From positions 124,001-188,000 of the forward strand of contig NZ_POWF01000001.1 of NCBI RefSeq assembly GCF_002895005.1: DNA of 64,000 bases. Direction: 5' to 3'. The notes under the pieces are model-generated. The model saw nothing but the letters and a program-made list of their open reading frames with translations. It did no database searches and was not told the origin of the DNA. Source of the stretch: Hanstruepera neustonica (GTDB lineage: Bacteria > Bacteroidota > Bacteroidia > Flavobacteriales > Flavobacteriaceae). Both the position numbers and the translations under genes were made by a program. Position 1 is the first letter of the stretch. Every line of letters begins with the position of its first letter. Of this stretch, positions 25,145-33,745 are shown one piece after another.

Positions 25145-25925
25145 GAACATATCATTATTCCTTTTATTGAACACTTCTACACTTTTGAATGCTCAAGAAA
25201 AGGAGAGTACCATCGAGACAGATCGGCCTGATATGACGGAAGCCTCCAGTACTGTTCCAAAAGGATTTTTGCAAATTGAAACGGGAGCTTTCTATGAAAC
25301 TTTTAAACAAAATCAAGTCAAAACCCAAAGTTTTACTTATAACACAACATTATTGCGTTATGGAATATTCAATACTTTTGAACTGCGATTGGGTTGGGAT
25401 ATTCAAGAGATAACAACTACTGTTAATGGTAAAAAATTAAATCCAAACATTTCAGGATTAAATCCAATGTTGTTAGGCATGAAAGCTTATATAACAGAAG
25501 AAAAAGGATGGATTCCTGAAATTAGCCTAATAGGTCATATTCATTTGCCCTTTACTGCCAGTAAAGACTTCAAACCTGAAACCACCAGCGTAGATTTCAG
25601 GTTTTCGTGTTCACACAGCTTAAGTAAGTCATCTAGTCTTGGATATAATTTTGGTATTGCCTGGGAAGATGATGCTACAGAAGCAAGCTATATATACACA
25701 TTAGCATACGGCCACAGTATTTCAGAAAAATTTGGTGTTTTTGCAGAACTTTATGGTGATTTACTTGAAGACAATAAAGCGAATCATTTATGGGATGCCG
25801 GAATAACCTATTTAGTTTCAAATGATTTTCAACTGGATATGTCTTTTGGAACAAGCATTACGGAAGGCCAGGATTTCTTTATCAGTGCTGGAGCCAGTTT
25901 TAGATTACCAATAATAAATAACTAG
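25131..25925 (+). CDS. Outer-membrane beta-barrel-like protein of the transporter/MetA-phenol group
   Basis: From the ATG at 25131 the protein has 264 residues; an ATG at 25125 is equally possible and one at 25101 would lie deep in the repressor gene. A signal peptide (to about LLNAQ) is followed by IETDRPDMTEASSTVPKG, the hallmark start of a widespread outer-membrane protein group often labelled as putative transporter or MetA-pathway protein. The remainder is alternating beta strands ending in a typical barrel strand (ISAGASFRL). Its location between a metal repressor and a metal importer suggests that it lets metal or a metal complex pass the outer membrane. Confidence 0.75.
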   Translation: MKSIKNISLFLLLNTSTLLNAQEKESTIETDRPDMTEASSTVPKGFLQIETGAFYETFKQNQVKTQSFTYNTTLLRYGIFNTFELRLGWDIQEITTTVNGKKLNPNISGLNPMLLGMKAYITEEKGWIPEISLIGHIHLPFTASKDFKPETTSVDFRFSCSHSLSKSSSLGYNFGIAWEDDATEASYIYTLAYGHSISEKFGVFAELYGDLLEDNKANHLWDAGITYLVSNDFQLDMSFGTSITEGQDFFISAGASFRLPIINN

Positions 25926-25926
25926 T

Positions 25927-26838
25927 ATGAAAAACATCATAATAATATGCATTATCAGTTTGACATTTTCAGGTTGTAAAGACACCAATAAGCAAAATGA
26001 CAAACTCAATGTAGTTACGACAACTTCCATGATTACCGATTTGGTTTCCAATATTGGAGGTGACGCTATAAATCTTCAAGGCCTGATGGGAAGCGGTGTT
26101 GACCCACATCTATACAAGGCAAGTGAAGGTGATGTTACTAAATTGGTAAACGCCGATTTAATTTTTTACAATGGGCTTCATCTGGAAGGCAAGTTGGTTG
26201 AAGTTTTTGAGAAAATGGAACATCAAGGGGTTAAAACCATTGCCATATCTGATACCTTGGACAAAAATACCTTGATTGGTTCTGAATATTTTGCATCAAA
26301 TTATGATCCACATATTTGGTTTAATATTGAATATTGGGAACAGGTCACAACTTTTGTTGTGCATAAGCTGTCAGAAGCCATTCCATCAGAAAGCAGTGTT
26401 TTTGAAGAAAATGGGCAACAATATCTTGACAAATTAAAAGAGTTGAAAGAAGAGATTACCAACACTATTTCAAGTTTGCCAAAAGAAAAACGTATTCTGG
26501 TTACCGCACATGACGCCTTCAACTATTTTGGTAAATCTTTTGATTTTGAGGTAGTTGGACTACAAGGTCTTTCGACCGCAACAGAAGCTGGTGTTCAAGA
26601 TGTACAAAAATTAGCTACCTTTATTATTGATAATCAGGTGAAGGCCATATTTGTCGAAAGCTCTGTTCCAAAGCGAACTATTGAAGCGCTTCAGGCAGCA
26701 GTAAAATCAAAAGGCCATGATGTTAAAATTGGTGGTACTTTATATTCGGATGCTTTAGGAAATGCTGGAACTGTTGAAGGTACCTATATCGGTATGTTTA
26801 AATACAATGTAAATACCATAGTTAACGCACTAAAATAA
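25927..26838 (+). CDS. Metal ABC transporter substrate-binding lipoprotein (ZnuA/TroA/MntA cluster)
   Basis: The 303-residue protein has a lipoprotein signal with cysteine near residue 17 (FSGCKD), and the cluster A-I metal-binding fold. Candidate ligands are the histidines in DPHLYKAS and DPHIWFN, His in [10 protein letters not shown], and the Asp in LYSDALG. It lacks the long His-rich loop of many ZnuA proteins, which together with the adjacent MntR-type regulator favours Mn2+ or Fe2+ over Zn2+, but this is only an inference. It is translationally coupled to the ATPase gene (stop and start share a base). Confidence 0.92.
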   Translation: MKNIIIICIISLTFSGCKDTNKQNDKLNVVTTTSMITDLVSNIGGDAINLQGLMGSGVDPHLYKASEGDVTKLVNADLIFYNGLHLEGKLVEVFEKMEHQGVKTIAISDTLDKNTLIGSEYFASNYDPHIWFNIEYWEQVTTFVVHKLSEAIPSESSVFEENGQQYLDKLKELKEEITNTISSLPKEKRILVTAHDAFNYFGKSFDFEVVGLQGLSTATEAGVQDVQKLATFIIDNQVKAIFVESSVPKRTIEALQAAVKSKGHDVKIGGTLYSDALGNAGTVEGTYIGMFKYNVNTIVNALK

Positions 26839-27572
26839 TGCAAAAAATTGCTGTTCAAGTAGATGATTTAACTGTAGCTTATAACTACAAACCAGTCCTT
26901 TGGGATATTGATCTTGAAATTCCCGAAGGTGTGCTCATGGCCATTGTAGGACCTAATGGCGCTGGCAAATCGACACTTATTAAATCCATTTTAGGAATTT
27001 TGAAACCCATTGCAGGAAGTATCAGTATTTATGGGAAGCCTTACGAAAAGCAGCGCTCTCTTGTGGCTTATGTCCCCCAAAAGGGAAGTGTTGATTGGGA
27101 TTTTCCAACAACCGCTTTAGATGTCGTTATGATGGGAACCTATGGTAGTTTAGGGTGGGTAAAACGTCCTGGTCAAAAAGAAAAGAAAGCTGCATTAGAA
27201 GCTCTCGAACAGGTTGGTATGTTACCATTTAAAAACAGACAAATAAGCCAGTTATCAGGTGGTCAGCAACAACGGATATTTTTAGCGCGCGCTTTAGTTC
27301 AGGATGCATCCATTTACTTTATGGACGAGCCCTTTCAAGGGGTTGATGCCACGACAGAAATTGCCATTATCAATATTTTAAAAGCCTTACGCAAAGCCAA
27401 TAAAACAGTGGTTGTTGTGCATCATGATTTGCAAACGGTTCCGGAATACTTTGATTGGGTGACTTTTTTAAATGTAAAAAAAATAGCCACAGGACCTGTA
27501 AAGGATATTTTTAATGATGATAACCTAACGAAAACTTACGGCATTAACTATAAAGTCAGTATACAGAAATAA
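26838..27572 (+). CDS. Metal ABC transporter ATP-binding protein
   Basis: The 244-residue protein powers the importer. It has the Walker A motif GPNGAGKST, the Q-loop region VPQKG, the signature LSGGQQQR, Walker B IYFMDEP and the switch histidine in VVVHHD. It belongs to the manganese/zinc/iron subfamily (MntB/ZnuC/TroB). It is encoded between the binding protein and the first permease. Confidence 0.95.
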   Translation: MQKIAVQVDDLTVAYNYKPVLWDIDLEIPEGVLMAIVGPNGAGKSTLIKSILGILKPIAGSISIYGKPYEKQRSLVAYVPQKGSVDWDFPTTALDVVMMGTYGSLGWVKRPGQKEKKAALEALEQVGMLPFKNRQISQLSGGQQQRIFLARALVQDASIYFMDEPFQGVDATTEIAIINILKALRKANKTVVVVHHDLQTVPEYFDWVTFLNVKKIATGPVKDIFNDDNLTKTYGINYKVSIQK

Positions 27573-27587
27573 TTCAATTTTTAAACT

Positions 27588-28715
27588 ATAGACTTTCAAG
27601 AATACATAGAGCTCGTTTTTAACGATTACACATTACGAACAATCACCCTTGGTACAGCTATCCTTGGTGCCGTTACGGGGATGTTGGGAAGTTTTGCTGT
27701 TTTAAGGAAACAGAGTTTATTGGGAGATGCCATATCGCATGCTGCATTACCTGGAATAGCTATAGCCTTTTTGCTGACTGGTACTAAAGACAGCAATATT
27801 CTCTTGTTGGGGGCTTTAGGAAGTGGATTGATAGGAACCTTTTGGATTCGTGGTATCATTAATAAAACACACTTGAAATCAGATACCGCATTAGGGCTTA
27901 TTTTATCTATTTTTTTTGGTTTTGGTATGTTATTATTGACATTTATTCAAAAACAGCCCAATGCTAACCAAGCAGGGCTTGATAAATATTTGTTTGGTCA
28001 GGCAGCAACATTGGTTGAAAGCGATGTGTGGCTAATGGCTTTGATAACGGGATTATGCCTATTGGTGCTAGTGCTATTTTGGAAAGAATTCAAAATCTTG
28101 TTATTTGATAAAGACTACGCCAATACACTAGGCTTTAATACCAAAACCATTGACATTCTGATAACGTCATTTATTGTTTTGGCTATTGTTCTAGGATTGC
28201 AAACTGTAGGTGTTGTTTTAATGAGTGCCATGTTGTTAGCCCCTGCCGCAGCTGCAAGACAGTGGACAAATAAATTGGGAACCATGGTCTTTTTAGCCGC
28301 CATTTTTGGAGCATTTTCCGGAGTGTTTGGCACAGCAATTAGTGCTACACAAAACAACTTATCTACTGGTCCAGTTATTGTTATTGTAGCTTCTGTATTT
28401 GTCATGTTTTCTTTTATTTTTTCACCTAATCGTGGCTTGTTATTCCGGCAAATTCGGTTTATCAAAAACCGTCGTGATTTAGAGCTCCATAAAACTTTAG
28501 CTTTTATGTATCATATTGCTAAAAGTCACGAGAATATTTCGCATCCGCACACCATCAAAATATTAAACGATTTCCAAGGGTATACTAAAAGCACCTTAAA
28601 AAAATTAGTAGATAAAAACTACGTGACGTTGCAAGGTAATATGTGGAGCTTGACTACCGAGGGATTTGATACGGCTGCTAATTTATACAATCAACAACTT
28701 AAAAAAGATGAGTAG
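27588..28715 (+). CDS. Metal ABC transporter permease 1 with C-terminal winged-helix-like tail; start codon probably ATA
   Basis: This ABC-3 family permease has about eight membrane helices and the cytoplasmic coupling segment LLGDAISHAALPGIA. The first ATG in frame (27681) would cut the first helix in half. Upstream the frame stays open to a stop just before ACT ATA, and the residues IDFQEYIELVF from ATA at 27588 look like the normal N-terminus, so I place the start there (375 residues). After the last helix, residues from about 285 onward (SHENISHPHTIK, YTKSTLKKLVDKNYV, MWSLTTEGF) form a helix-turn-helix or winged-helix-like domain, as known for some Bacteroidota metal permeases. It overlaps permease 2 by eight bases. 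Confidence 0.85.
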   Translation: MDFQEYIELVFNDYTLRTITLGTAILGAVTGMLGSFAVLRKQSLLGDAISHAALPGIAIAFLLTGTKDSNILLLGALGSGLIGTFWIRGIINKTHLKSDTALGLILSIFFGFGMLLLTFIQKQPNANQAGLDKYLFGQAATLVESDVWLMALITGLCLLVLVLFWKEFKILLFDKDYANTLGFNTKTIDILITSFIVLAIVLGLQTVGVVLMSAMLLAPAAAARQWTNKLGTMVFLAAIFGAFSGVFGTAISATQNNLSTGPVIVIVASVFVMFSFIFSPNRGLLFRQIRFIKNRRDLELHKTLAFMYHIAKSHENISHPHTIKILNDFQGYTKSTLKKLVDKNYVTLQGNMWSLTTEGFDTAANLYNQQLKKDE

Positions 28716-29868
28716 CGCACAAATTGAAATACAAGTTATAGCCAGTTTGGTAGCAGTAGCATGTGCTATCCCTGGCACATTTTTGGTACTCCGGAAAATG
28801 GCCATGATTAGCGACGCTATCAGCCATTCTATATTGCCTGGTTTGGTTATTGGCTTCTTCATTACCCAAGACCTCAACTCCCCTATGTTAATATTATTAG
28901 CTGCAGTGACAGGTGTTTTAACGGTTGTTTTGGTCGAACAAATTCAGAAAACTGGGCTTGTTAAAGAGGATACAGCAATTGGTTTAGTGTTTCCAGCATT
29001 ATTCAGTATTGGGGTAATTATGATTGCGAAAAATGCGAATGATGTGCATTTGGATGTTGATGCTGTTTTGCTTGGCGAACTCGCTTTTGCTCCTTTTGAT
29101 AGACTCATTGTTTCTGGTGTGGATATTGGCCCTAAATCTTTATGGATTATTGGTGTGATACTTTTGATAACCATAGCATTACTTTTTGCTTTTTTTAAAG
29201 AATTAAAATTAAGCACCTTTGATGCTGGATTGGCCACATCATTAGGATTTTCTCCTGTAGTTATTCATTATGGATTAATGACTGTATCGTCAATAACTAC
29301 GGTTGGTGCTTTTGATGCCGTTGGTGCTATATTAGTCGTTGCCTTGATGATTGCTCCAGCCGCAAGTGCCTATCTTTTGACAACTGACTTGAAAAAAATG
29401 CTGTTATTGTCAATTGTTTTCGGAGTTTTCAGCGCCATATCAGGTTATTGGGTTGCGCATTGGTTAGATGCCTCAATTGCTGGCTCTATAACCACCATGT
29501 TAGGCTTACTGTTTTTAATTGTTTATTTATTTGCGCCTAGTAAGGGCTTGATAGCCGTTATGTATCGCGAAAAGCAACAAAAAATTGAGGTATCACTCCT
29601 GACATTTTTATTACACCTAAAAAATCACACCGAAGAAAACGAGCGCCATGTCAATCATCTCCGAGAACATATTAATTGGCAAAAAATCCGTGCTAAAACG
29701 GTTGTAGATTTAGCATTAAAAAACAACATGATTACCATAGATAATCATATTGTTTCCTTAACTGAAAAAGGGGACGAGTTTACTTCTCAAGCCATAGACT
29801 ACATCATTACCAATCAAGATACCCAAATTGAAGATATGAAAGATGACTTCTTTTTGTTTCGTGGTTAA
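28708..29868 (+). CDS. Metal ABC transporter permease 2 with C-terminal winged-helix-like tail
   Basis: From the ATG at 28708 this protein has 386 residues; the start is chosen because it gives MSSAQIEIQV and the short overlap with permease 1, while the frame upstream lies within that gene. It is also an ABC-3 permease, with MISDAISHSILPGLVIG as coupling segment and eight or so helices. The cytoplasmic tail from about residue 300 (VSLLTFLLHLKNH, KTVVDLALKNNMITI, IVSLTEKGDEF) again resembles a winged helix. Together with permease 1 it should form a heterodimeric channel, as in TroCD. Confidence 0.92.
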   Translation: MSSAQIEIQVIASLVAVACAIPGTFLVLRKMAMISDAISHSILPGLVIGFFITQDLNSPMLILLAAVTGVLTVVLVEQIQKTGLVKEDTAIGLVFPALFSIGVIMIAKNANDVHLDVDAVLLGELAFAPFDRLIVSGVDIGPKSLWIIGVILLITIALLFAFFKELKLSTFDAGLATSLGFSPVVIHYGLMTVSSITTVGAFDAVGAILVVALMIAPAASAYLLTTDLKKMLLLSIVFGVFSAISGYWVAHWLDASIAGSITTMLGLLFLIVYLFAPSKGLIAVMYREKQQKIEVSLLTFLLHLKNHTEENERHVNHLREHINWQKIRAKTVVDLALKNNMITIDNHIVSLTEKGDEFTSQAIDYIITNQDTQIEDMKDDFFLFRG

Positions 29869-29869
29869 T

Positions 29870-30292
29870 TTACTTTTTGATAAAATTTCTTTTTACAATC
29901 CAGAAAACATCTGACTTAAAGAACTTTAATGAAGTGGGAACTACCTTATCTGATTTGTCCCTTGGAGACTTAACGATAAATCGTGCTTTCGAATTATTAA
30001 AATCAAGAGTATATTTCTCAACAATATCCGATTCTGAAACAAGGAAGGTTACTATTTGATTTTCCAATTTCCATTTTCCTTTTCCAAATGTATTCCGCTC
30101 TGGAGGAACACCGCCTTCATGCTTATCATATTCATGAAAAGTAAAAGTACCATCAGCATTTAAAATTAAAATGTCTTCAATTACCGCATTGCTAGTAGCT
30201 AATTTAAACTCATAGGTTCCTTCAATGGCAATATTTTGGGAGTATGCAGATATAACTACAAACGTAAAAAACAAGGATAGTAGAACTTTCAT
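29870..30292 (-). CDS. Secreted lipocalin-like protein of unknown function
   Basis: The 140-residue protein has a signal peptide ending near SAYSQ. The mature part reads like the small lipocalin-like domain frequent in Flavobacteriia: IEGTYEFKL, ILNADGTFTFHEYD, GKGKWKLENQIVTF. It shares no obvious operon with the metal importer, with which it converges with a one-base gap. No specific function can be given. Confidence 0.7.
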   Translation of the reverse strand: MKVLLSLFFTFVVISAYSQNIAIEGTYEFKLATSNAVIEDILILNADGTFTFHEYDKHEGGVPPERNTFGKGKWKLENQIVTFLVSESDIVEKYTLDFNNSKARFIVKSPRDKSDKVVPTSLKFFKSDVFWIVKRNFIKK

Positions 30293-30336
30293 AATGTTGG
30301 TTTAGAGCATCGAAACTTCAAGAATTATGCCAACAG

Positions 30337-30528
30337 TTACTCTTGTATATCATTCCTGTCGTCTGCTTGAAGAGTATTTTCCACCATTTCAATATCCTGT
30401 TTTTTGTATGTGCTGGGATGGTCCATAATCCCCAACTGGGAATCAGGATTTTCTTTGGTATTAATAGATAGTTTAATGATAATATAAGCAATGACAAAAA
30501 TGGCTATGGTTCCAACTAAATAGTACAT
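30337..30528 (-). CDS. Small single-helix membrane protein
   Basis: The 63-residue protein has one membrane helix (about 3-20) and a charged, Asp/Glu-rich tail. It starts one base after the stop of the TerB/J-domain gene on the same strand, which supports its being real and cotranscribed. I do not recognise a family. Confidence 0.6.
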   Translation of the reverse strand: MYYLVGTIAIFVIAYIIIKLSINTKENPDSQLGIMDHPSTYKKQDIEMVENTLQADDRNDIQE

Positions 30529-30529
30529 A

Positions 30530-31291
30530 TTAAAATCCTTTTTCTTTTTGTAATTGCTCGTAAGCCTGTTGCACCTGTCTGAATTTTTCTTCAGCGCCCT
30601 CTTGATGTTCCTTGCCCAAATGAATCACTCTGTCGGGATGGTATTTTTTAGCCATTTTTCGGTAAGCTGCTTTAATTTCAGTTACTGATGCATTTTTATC
30701 AATTTCAAGGATTTTGTAAGCATTATCAGTACTGTTATAAAACATCGCTTTAATACTTTCATAGTCTCTGGAACTTATTCCCAAATAACCTGAAATAGTA
30801 TGAATCTGATTGACTTCAGATTGGGTAACATGACCATCTGCTTTAGCAATTCCGAATAAAAAATGGAGCAACTGCAAGCGCGATGGGTGATCCATCATTT
30901 GCCGAATTTGCATACAGACCTGACGAACAGGTATTTGCTGCTTATTGATGTTTTTGAACAATTTAAAGGCATGATTGGCACGTTCTTTACCATACATCTG
31001 TAAAAATTGTTGTCTTACAAAATCCAATTCACGTTGGTCTTGTTTACCATCAGCTTTGATGACTATAGAAGATAAAATCAGTAAGCTAACCTCAAAATCA
31101 CCTGATTGGGTCCTGACGTTGCTTCTGTTGGAACCTTGTGTTCTCCTATATTGTTCCTGTCTAAAAATAGTTTCCTTTCCATTACCTGACATGGCATCAA
31201 CTACACCACCCAATGCCATACCAATTATGGCACCTATTGGTCCACCAAACGACCAACCCAAAGCTGCTCCTATCCATTTAGAAAAACTCAT
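30530..31291 (-). CDS. TerB and J-domain protein (DjlA-like)
   Basis: The 253-residue protein begins with a glycine-rich hydrophobic segment ([18 protein letters not shown]), followed by a TerB-like helical domain at about 70-165 with two metal-type [10 protein letters not shown] / [10 protein letters not shown] segments, and ends in a J domain (about 185-250) with the HPD motif in KYHPDRV. This is the DjlA layout: a membrane-linked co-chaperone that stimulates DnaK ATPase. The client is unknown. Confidence 0.87.
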   Translation of the reverse strand: MSFSKWIGAALGWSFGGPIGAIIGMALGGVVDAMSGNGKETIFRQEQYRRTQGSNRSNVRTQSGDFEVSLLILSSIVIKADGKQDQRELDFVRQQFLQMYGKERANHAFKLFKNINKQQIPVRQVCMQIRQMMDHPSRLQLLHFLFGIAKADGHVTQSEVNQIHTISGYLGISSRDYESIKAMFYNSTDNAYKILEIDKNASVTEIKAAYRKMAKKYHPDRVIHLGKEHQEGAEEKFRQVQQAYEQLQKEKGF

Positions 31292-31366
31292 TCTATCATA
31301 AATTTTATTTATCCGTAAATATACTATTTGTTAGTAGAAAGCTTATCGAGTTTGTTACACAATTGG

Positions 31367-31374
31367 TATCTTTG
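31367..31374 (+). promoter_or_regulatory. Probable -7 box for the bacilliredoxin gene
   Basis: TATCTTTG fits TAnnTTTG and lies 35 bases upstream of the ATG. A TTTG occurs 12 bases upstream, which is too close for a standard -33 element. Confidence 0.45.
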
Positions 31375-31409
31375 CACTACATTAAATTATAATCATAAAA
31401 TTAAAATAT

Positions 31410-31820
31410 ATGTATCCAGCAGAATTAGTAAAACCTATGCGCGAAGATTTAACCAATGTAGGTTTTGAAGAATTACAAACTGCCGATGCCGTTGATAGTG
31501 CTCTGGCTAAATCAGGTACTACCCTAGTAGTTGTCAATTCGGTTTGTGGTTGTGCAGCAGCCAATGCCAGACCAGGTGCACGTATGAGCTTACAAAACTC
31601 AAAACGTCCTGACCATATTGTTACCGTATTTGCAGGAGTCGATAAAGAAGCGGTTGAAAAAGCTCGTGAATATATGGTACCATTTCCTCCAAGCTCGCCA
31701 AGTATGGCTTTGTTTAAAGATGGTGAATTGGTTCATATGTTGGAACGTCATCATATAGAAGGTCGGCCAGCAGAGCTTATTGCAGAAAATTTAATTGATG
31801 CCTATAACGAACATTGTTAA
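31410..31820 (+). CDS. Bacilliredoxin, BrxA/BrxB (YphP/YqiW) family
   Basis: The 136-residue thioredoxin-like protein has the active-site CGC (C46/C48) in NSVCGCAAANARPG and the family end motif ERHHIEGRPAELIAENL. Such proteins remove bacillithiol from oxidised proteins. The length is normal. It is a single-gene unit, flanked by its own promoter and a strong terminator. Confidence 0.93.
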   Translation: MYPAELVKPMREDLTNVGFEELQTADAVDSALAKSGTTLVVVNSVCGCAAANARPGARMSLQNSKRPDHIVTVFAGVDKEAVEKAREYMVPFPPSSPSMALFKDGELVHMLERHHIEGRPAELIAENLIDAYNEHC

Positions 31821-31841
31821 AAGCAACTAGTAAAAAATAAG

Positions 31842-31866
31842 ACCACGATTTTATCGTGGTTTTTTT
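31842..31866 (+). terminator. Intrinsic terminator after the bacilliredoxin gene
   Basis: ACCACGAT and ATCGTGGT form a perfect 8-base stem with a TTT loop, directly followed by six or more T residues. Confidence 0.88.
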
Positions 31867-31885
31867 ATGCTTTAGACTTATTGGT

Positions 31886-31893
31886 TAATTTTG
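31886..31893 (+). promoter_or_regulatory. Probable -7 box for the acyltransferase gene
   Basis: TAATTTTG fits TAnnTTTG and lies 20 bases before the ATG at 31914. Because a terminator lies just upstream, the gene needs its own promoter. Confidence 0.55.
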
Positions 31894-31913
31894 TAGTTCT
31901 AAATTTAATTGAC

Positions 31914-32651
31914 ATGCGAAAATTGTTAGCATACCCGCTTACTGTTCTTTATGCAATTGTTTTCTTGCTAACACTTTTAATTTTTCATCCAATACAGTGG
32001 TTTTGTTTCAATGTTTTAGGCTATCAGGCTCACAAAATCAGTGTGGATTGGCTGCAGTTCTTTATCTTAAGATGCCTCAATGTATTAGGAACACGTTTTA
32101 CGTTCCAAAATGATTTTAATATACCAACCAATAAACCTCTAATTATTGTCGCCAATCACCAGAGCATGTATGACATTCCACCTATAATTTGGTATATGCG
32201 TCAACATCATCCTAAATTCATAAGTAAAAAAGAACTAGGAAAAGGTATTCCAAGTGTCTCTTACAATCTGCGTCATGGCGGTTCTGTTTTAATTGATAGG
32301 AAAAACCCAAAACAATCGCTTCCTGCGATTATGAAATTTGGCGAGTATATTGAAAAAAACAAACGTGCTGCCGTTATTTTTCCAGAAGGGACCAGAAGTA
32401 AAAATGGCAATCCCAAACCCTTTCAAACCAAAGGTCTTGATATGTTATTCAAAAAAATTCCTTCGGCTGTAATAGTTCCTATAACAATCAATAACTCTTG
32501 GAAAATGTTACGTTATGGGAAGTTCCCTATGGGCATAGGGAATCATATCAAGTTTAAAGTACAACAACCTATTGTCTTGAATGATTATTCAGGTAATGAC
32601 CTTGTAAAACATATTGAAAATCAAATTGTAAAAGACATTATTAATGAGTAG
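31914..32651 (+). CDS. 1-acyl-sn-glycerol-3-phosphate acyltransferase (PlsC family)
   Basis: The 245-residue membrane-associated enzyme transfers the second acyl chain to make phosphatidic acid. It has an N-terminal membrane helix, the catalytic block NHQSMYDIP (NHXXXXD form) and the substrate block FPEGTRSKNG. The ATG at 31914 is chosen; an upstream TTG at 31881 would fall before the predicted -7 box. It overlaps the HD-domain gene by eight bases. Confidence 0.9.
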   Translation: MRKLLAYPLTVLYAIVFLLTLLIFHPIQWFCFNVLGYQAHKISVDWLQFFILRCLNVLGTRFTFQNDFNIPTNKPLIIVANHQSMYDIPPIIWYMRQHHPKFISKKELGKGIPSVSYNLRHGGSVLIDRKNPKQSLPAIMKFGEYIEKNKRAAVIFPEGTRSKNGNPKPFQTKGLDMLFKKIPSAVIVPITINNSWKMLRYGKFPMGIGNHIKFKVQQPIVLNDYSGNDLVKHIENQIVKDIINE

Positions 32652-33300
32652 CACGGCAATTATAGAAAAAACTAAAGCTTTTGTAGAGGCTGAATTAGCA
32701 AATGCTGAAGGTGGACATGATTGGTTTCACATACAGAGGGTACATAGTAACGCCTTAAACATCTGTAAAACAGAATCTGTAAATGTTCTAGTGGTGGAAT
32801 TGGCTGCTTTACTTCATGATATAGCCGATAGCAAATTTTACAATGGTGATGAAACTATTGGGCCCAAAAGGGCTAGGGAATTTTTATTTAATGAAAATGT
32901 GTCCTCGGAAGTTATTGAACACGTAGTAAACATTATTGCCAACATGTCTTACAGTAAATCTCTAGAAGGAAAAATACCATTTACGTCATTAGAGCTTCAG
33001 GTCGTTCAAGATGCTGATCGTTTAGACGCCTTGGGAGCTATTGGAATTGCTAGAGCTTTTAATTTTGGTGGTTTTAAAAATCGAGCACTTTATAATCCAG
33101 ATATAAAACCTAATCTGAATATGAGTAAAGCAGAATATAAAACCTCTACGGCTCCAACCATCAATCATTTTTATGAGAAATTATTGTTGCTTAAGGACAT
33201 GATGAACACGAAAACTGGTAAAGCACTCGCTGAAAAACGCCATAAATTCATGTTGCAATATCTTGAACAATTCTATACTGAATGGGATGGAAGACAATGA
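32644..33300 (+). CDS. HD-domain phosphohydrolase
   Basis: The 218-residue protein carries an HD domain: His in HDWFHIQRV, the HD pair in LLHDIADSKF and the later Asp in VQDADRLDALGAIGIARAF. This matches the YedJ-like group of metal-dependent phosphohydrolases. The substrate is not known. The gene overlaps both neighbours and belongs to the plsC transcript. Confidence 0.87.
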   Translation: MSSTAIIEKTKAFVEAELANAEGGHDWFHIQRVHSNALNICKTESVNVLVVELAALLHDIADSKFYNGDETIGPKRAREFLFNENVSSEVIEHVVNIIANMSYSKSLEGKIPFTSLELQVVQDADRLDALGAIGIARAFNFGGFKNRALYNPDIKPNLNMSKAEYKTSTAPTINHFYEKLLLLKDMMNTKTGKALAEKRHKFMLQYLEQFYTEWDGRQ

Positions 33301-33745
33301 CATAAAATACCATACCATTGAAGGTCTTCCAAAAAATGACTTATTAGATGAAATTCTATGTTTATATCAAGACATTTTTAGTGATGCTGATAGTAAATTC
33401 TTCATTGAGAGAATACAGCAAGAATTGAATGTGTTTTCTGTTTTAGCTTTTAACAATGGCAAACTCATTGGTTTTAAAATTGGTTATCCTAAAAACCAAG
33501 AAATATTTTACAGCTGGATTGGTGGTGTAAAAACCCAATATAGAAGCCAAGGAGTCGGAAAAACTCTGGCAGAACTTCAAGAAGTACATGCCAAACATTT
33601 CGGTTTTCAAAAACTTCAAACCAAATCTATGAACCGTTTTAAGCCCATGATGATATTAAACTTAAAAAATGGGTTTAACATTACTAAAGTTTACACAAAC
33701 GAAAAAGGACAGACCAAAATTGTTTTTGAAAAAGACCTGATTTAA
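33287..33745 (+). CDS. GNAT family N-acetyltransferase
   Basis: From the ATG at 33287 the protein has 152 residues. The acetyl-CoA loop is YRSQGVGKTLAELQ, and the following helix and strand (FQKLQTKSMNRFKPMMILNLKNGF) fit the GNAT fold. The substrate is unknown. The start overlaps the end of the HD gene by 14 bases, suggesting coupling; the stop codon overlaps that of the convergent radical SAM gene. Confidence 0.85.
   Translation: MEDNDIKYHTIEGLPKNDLLDEILCLYQDIFSDADSKFFIERIQQELNVFSVLAFNNGKLIGFKIGYPKNQEIFYSWIGGVKTQYRSQGVGKTLAELQEVHAKHFGFQKLQTKSMNRFKPMMILNLKNGFNITKVYTNEKGQTKIVFEKDLI

Noticed and set aside
27681-28715. Permease 1 as a truncated gene or pseudogene
   Set aside because: The frame extends upstream with complete family sequence; only the start codon is unusual.
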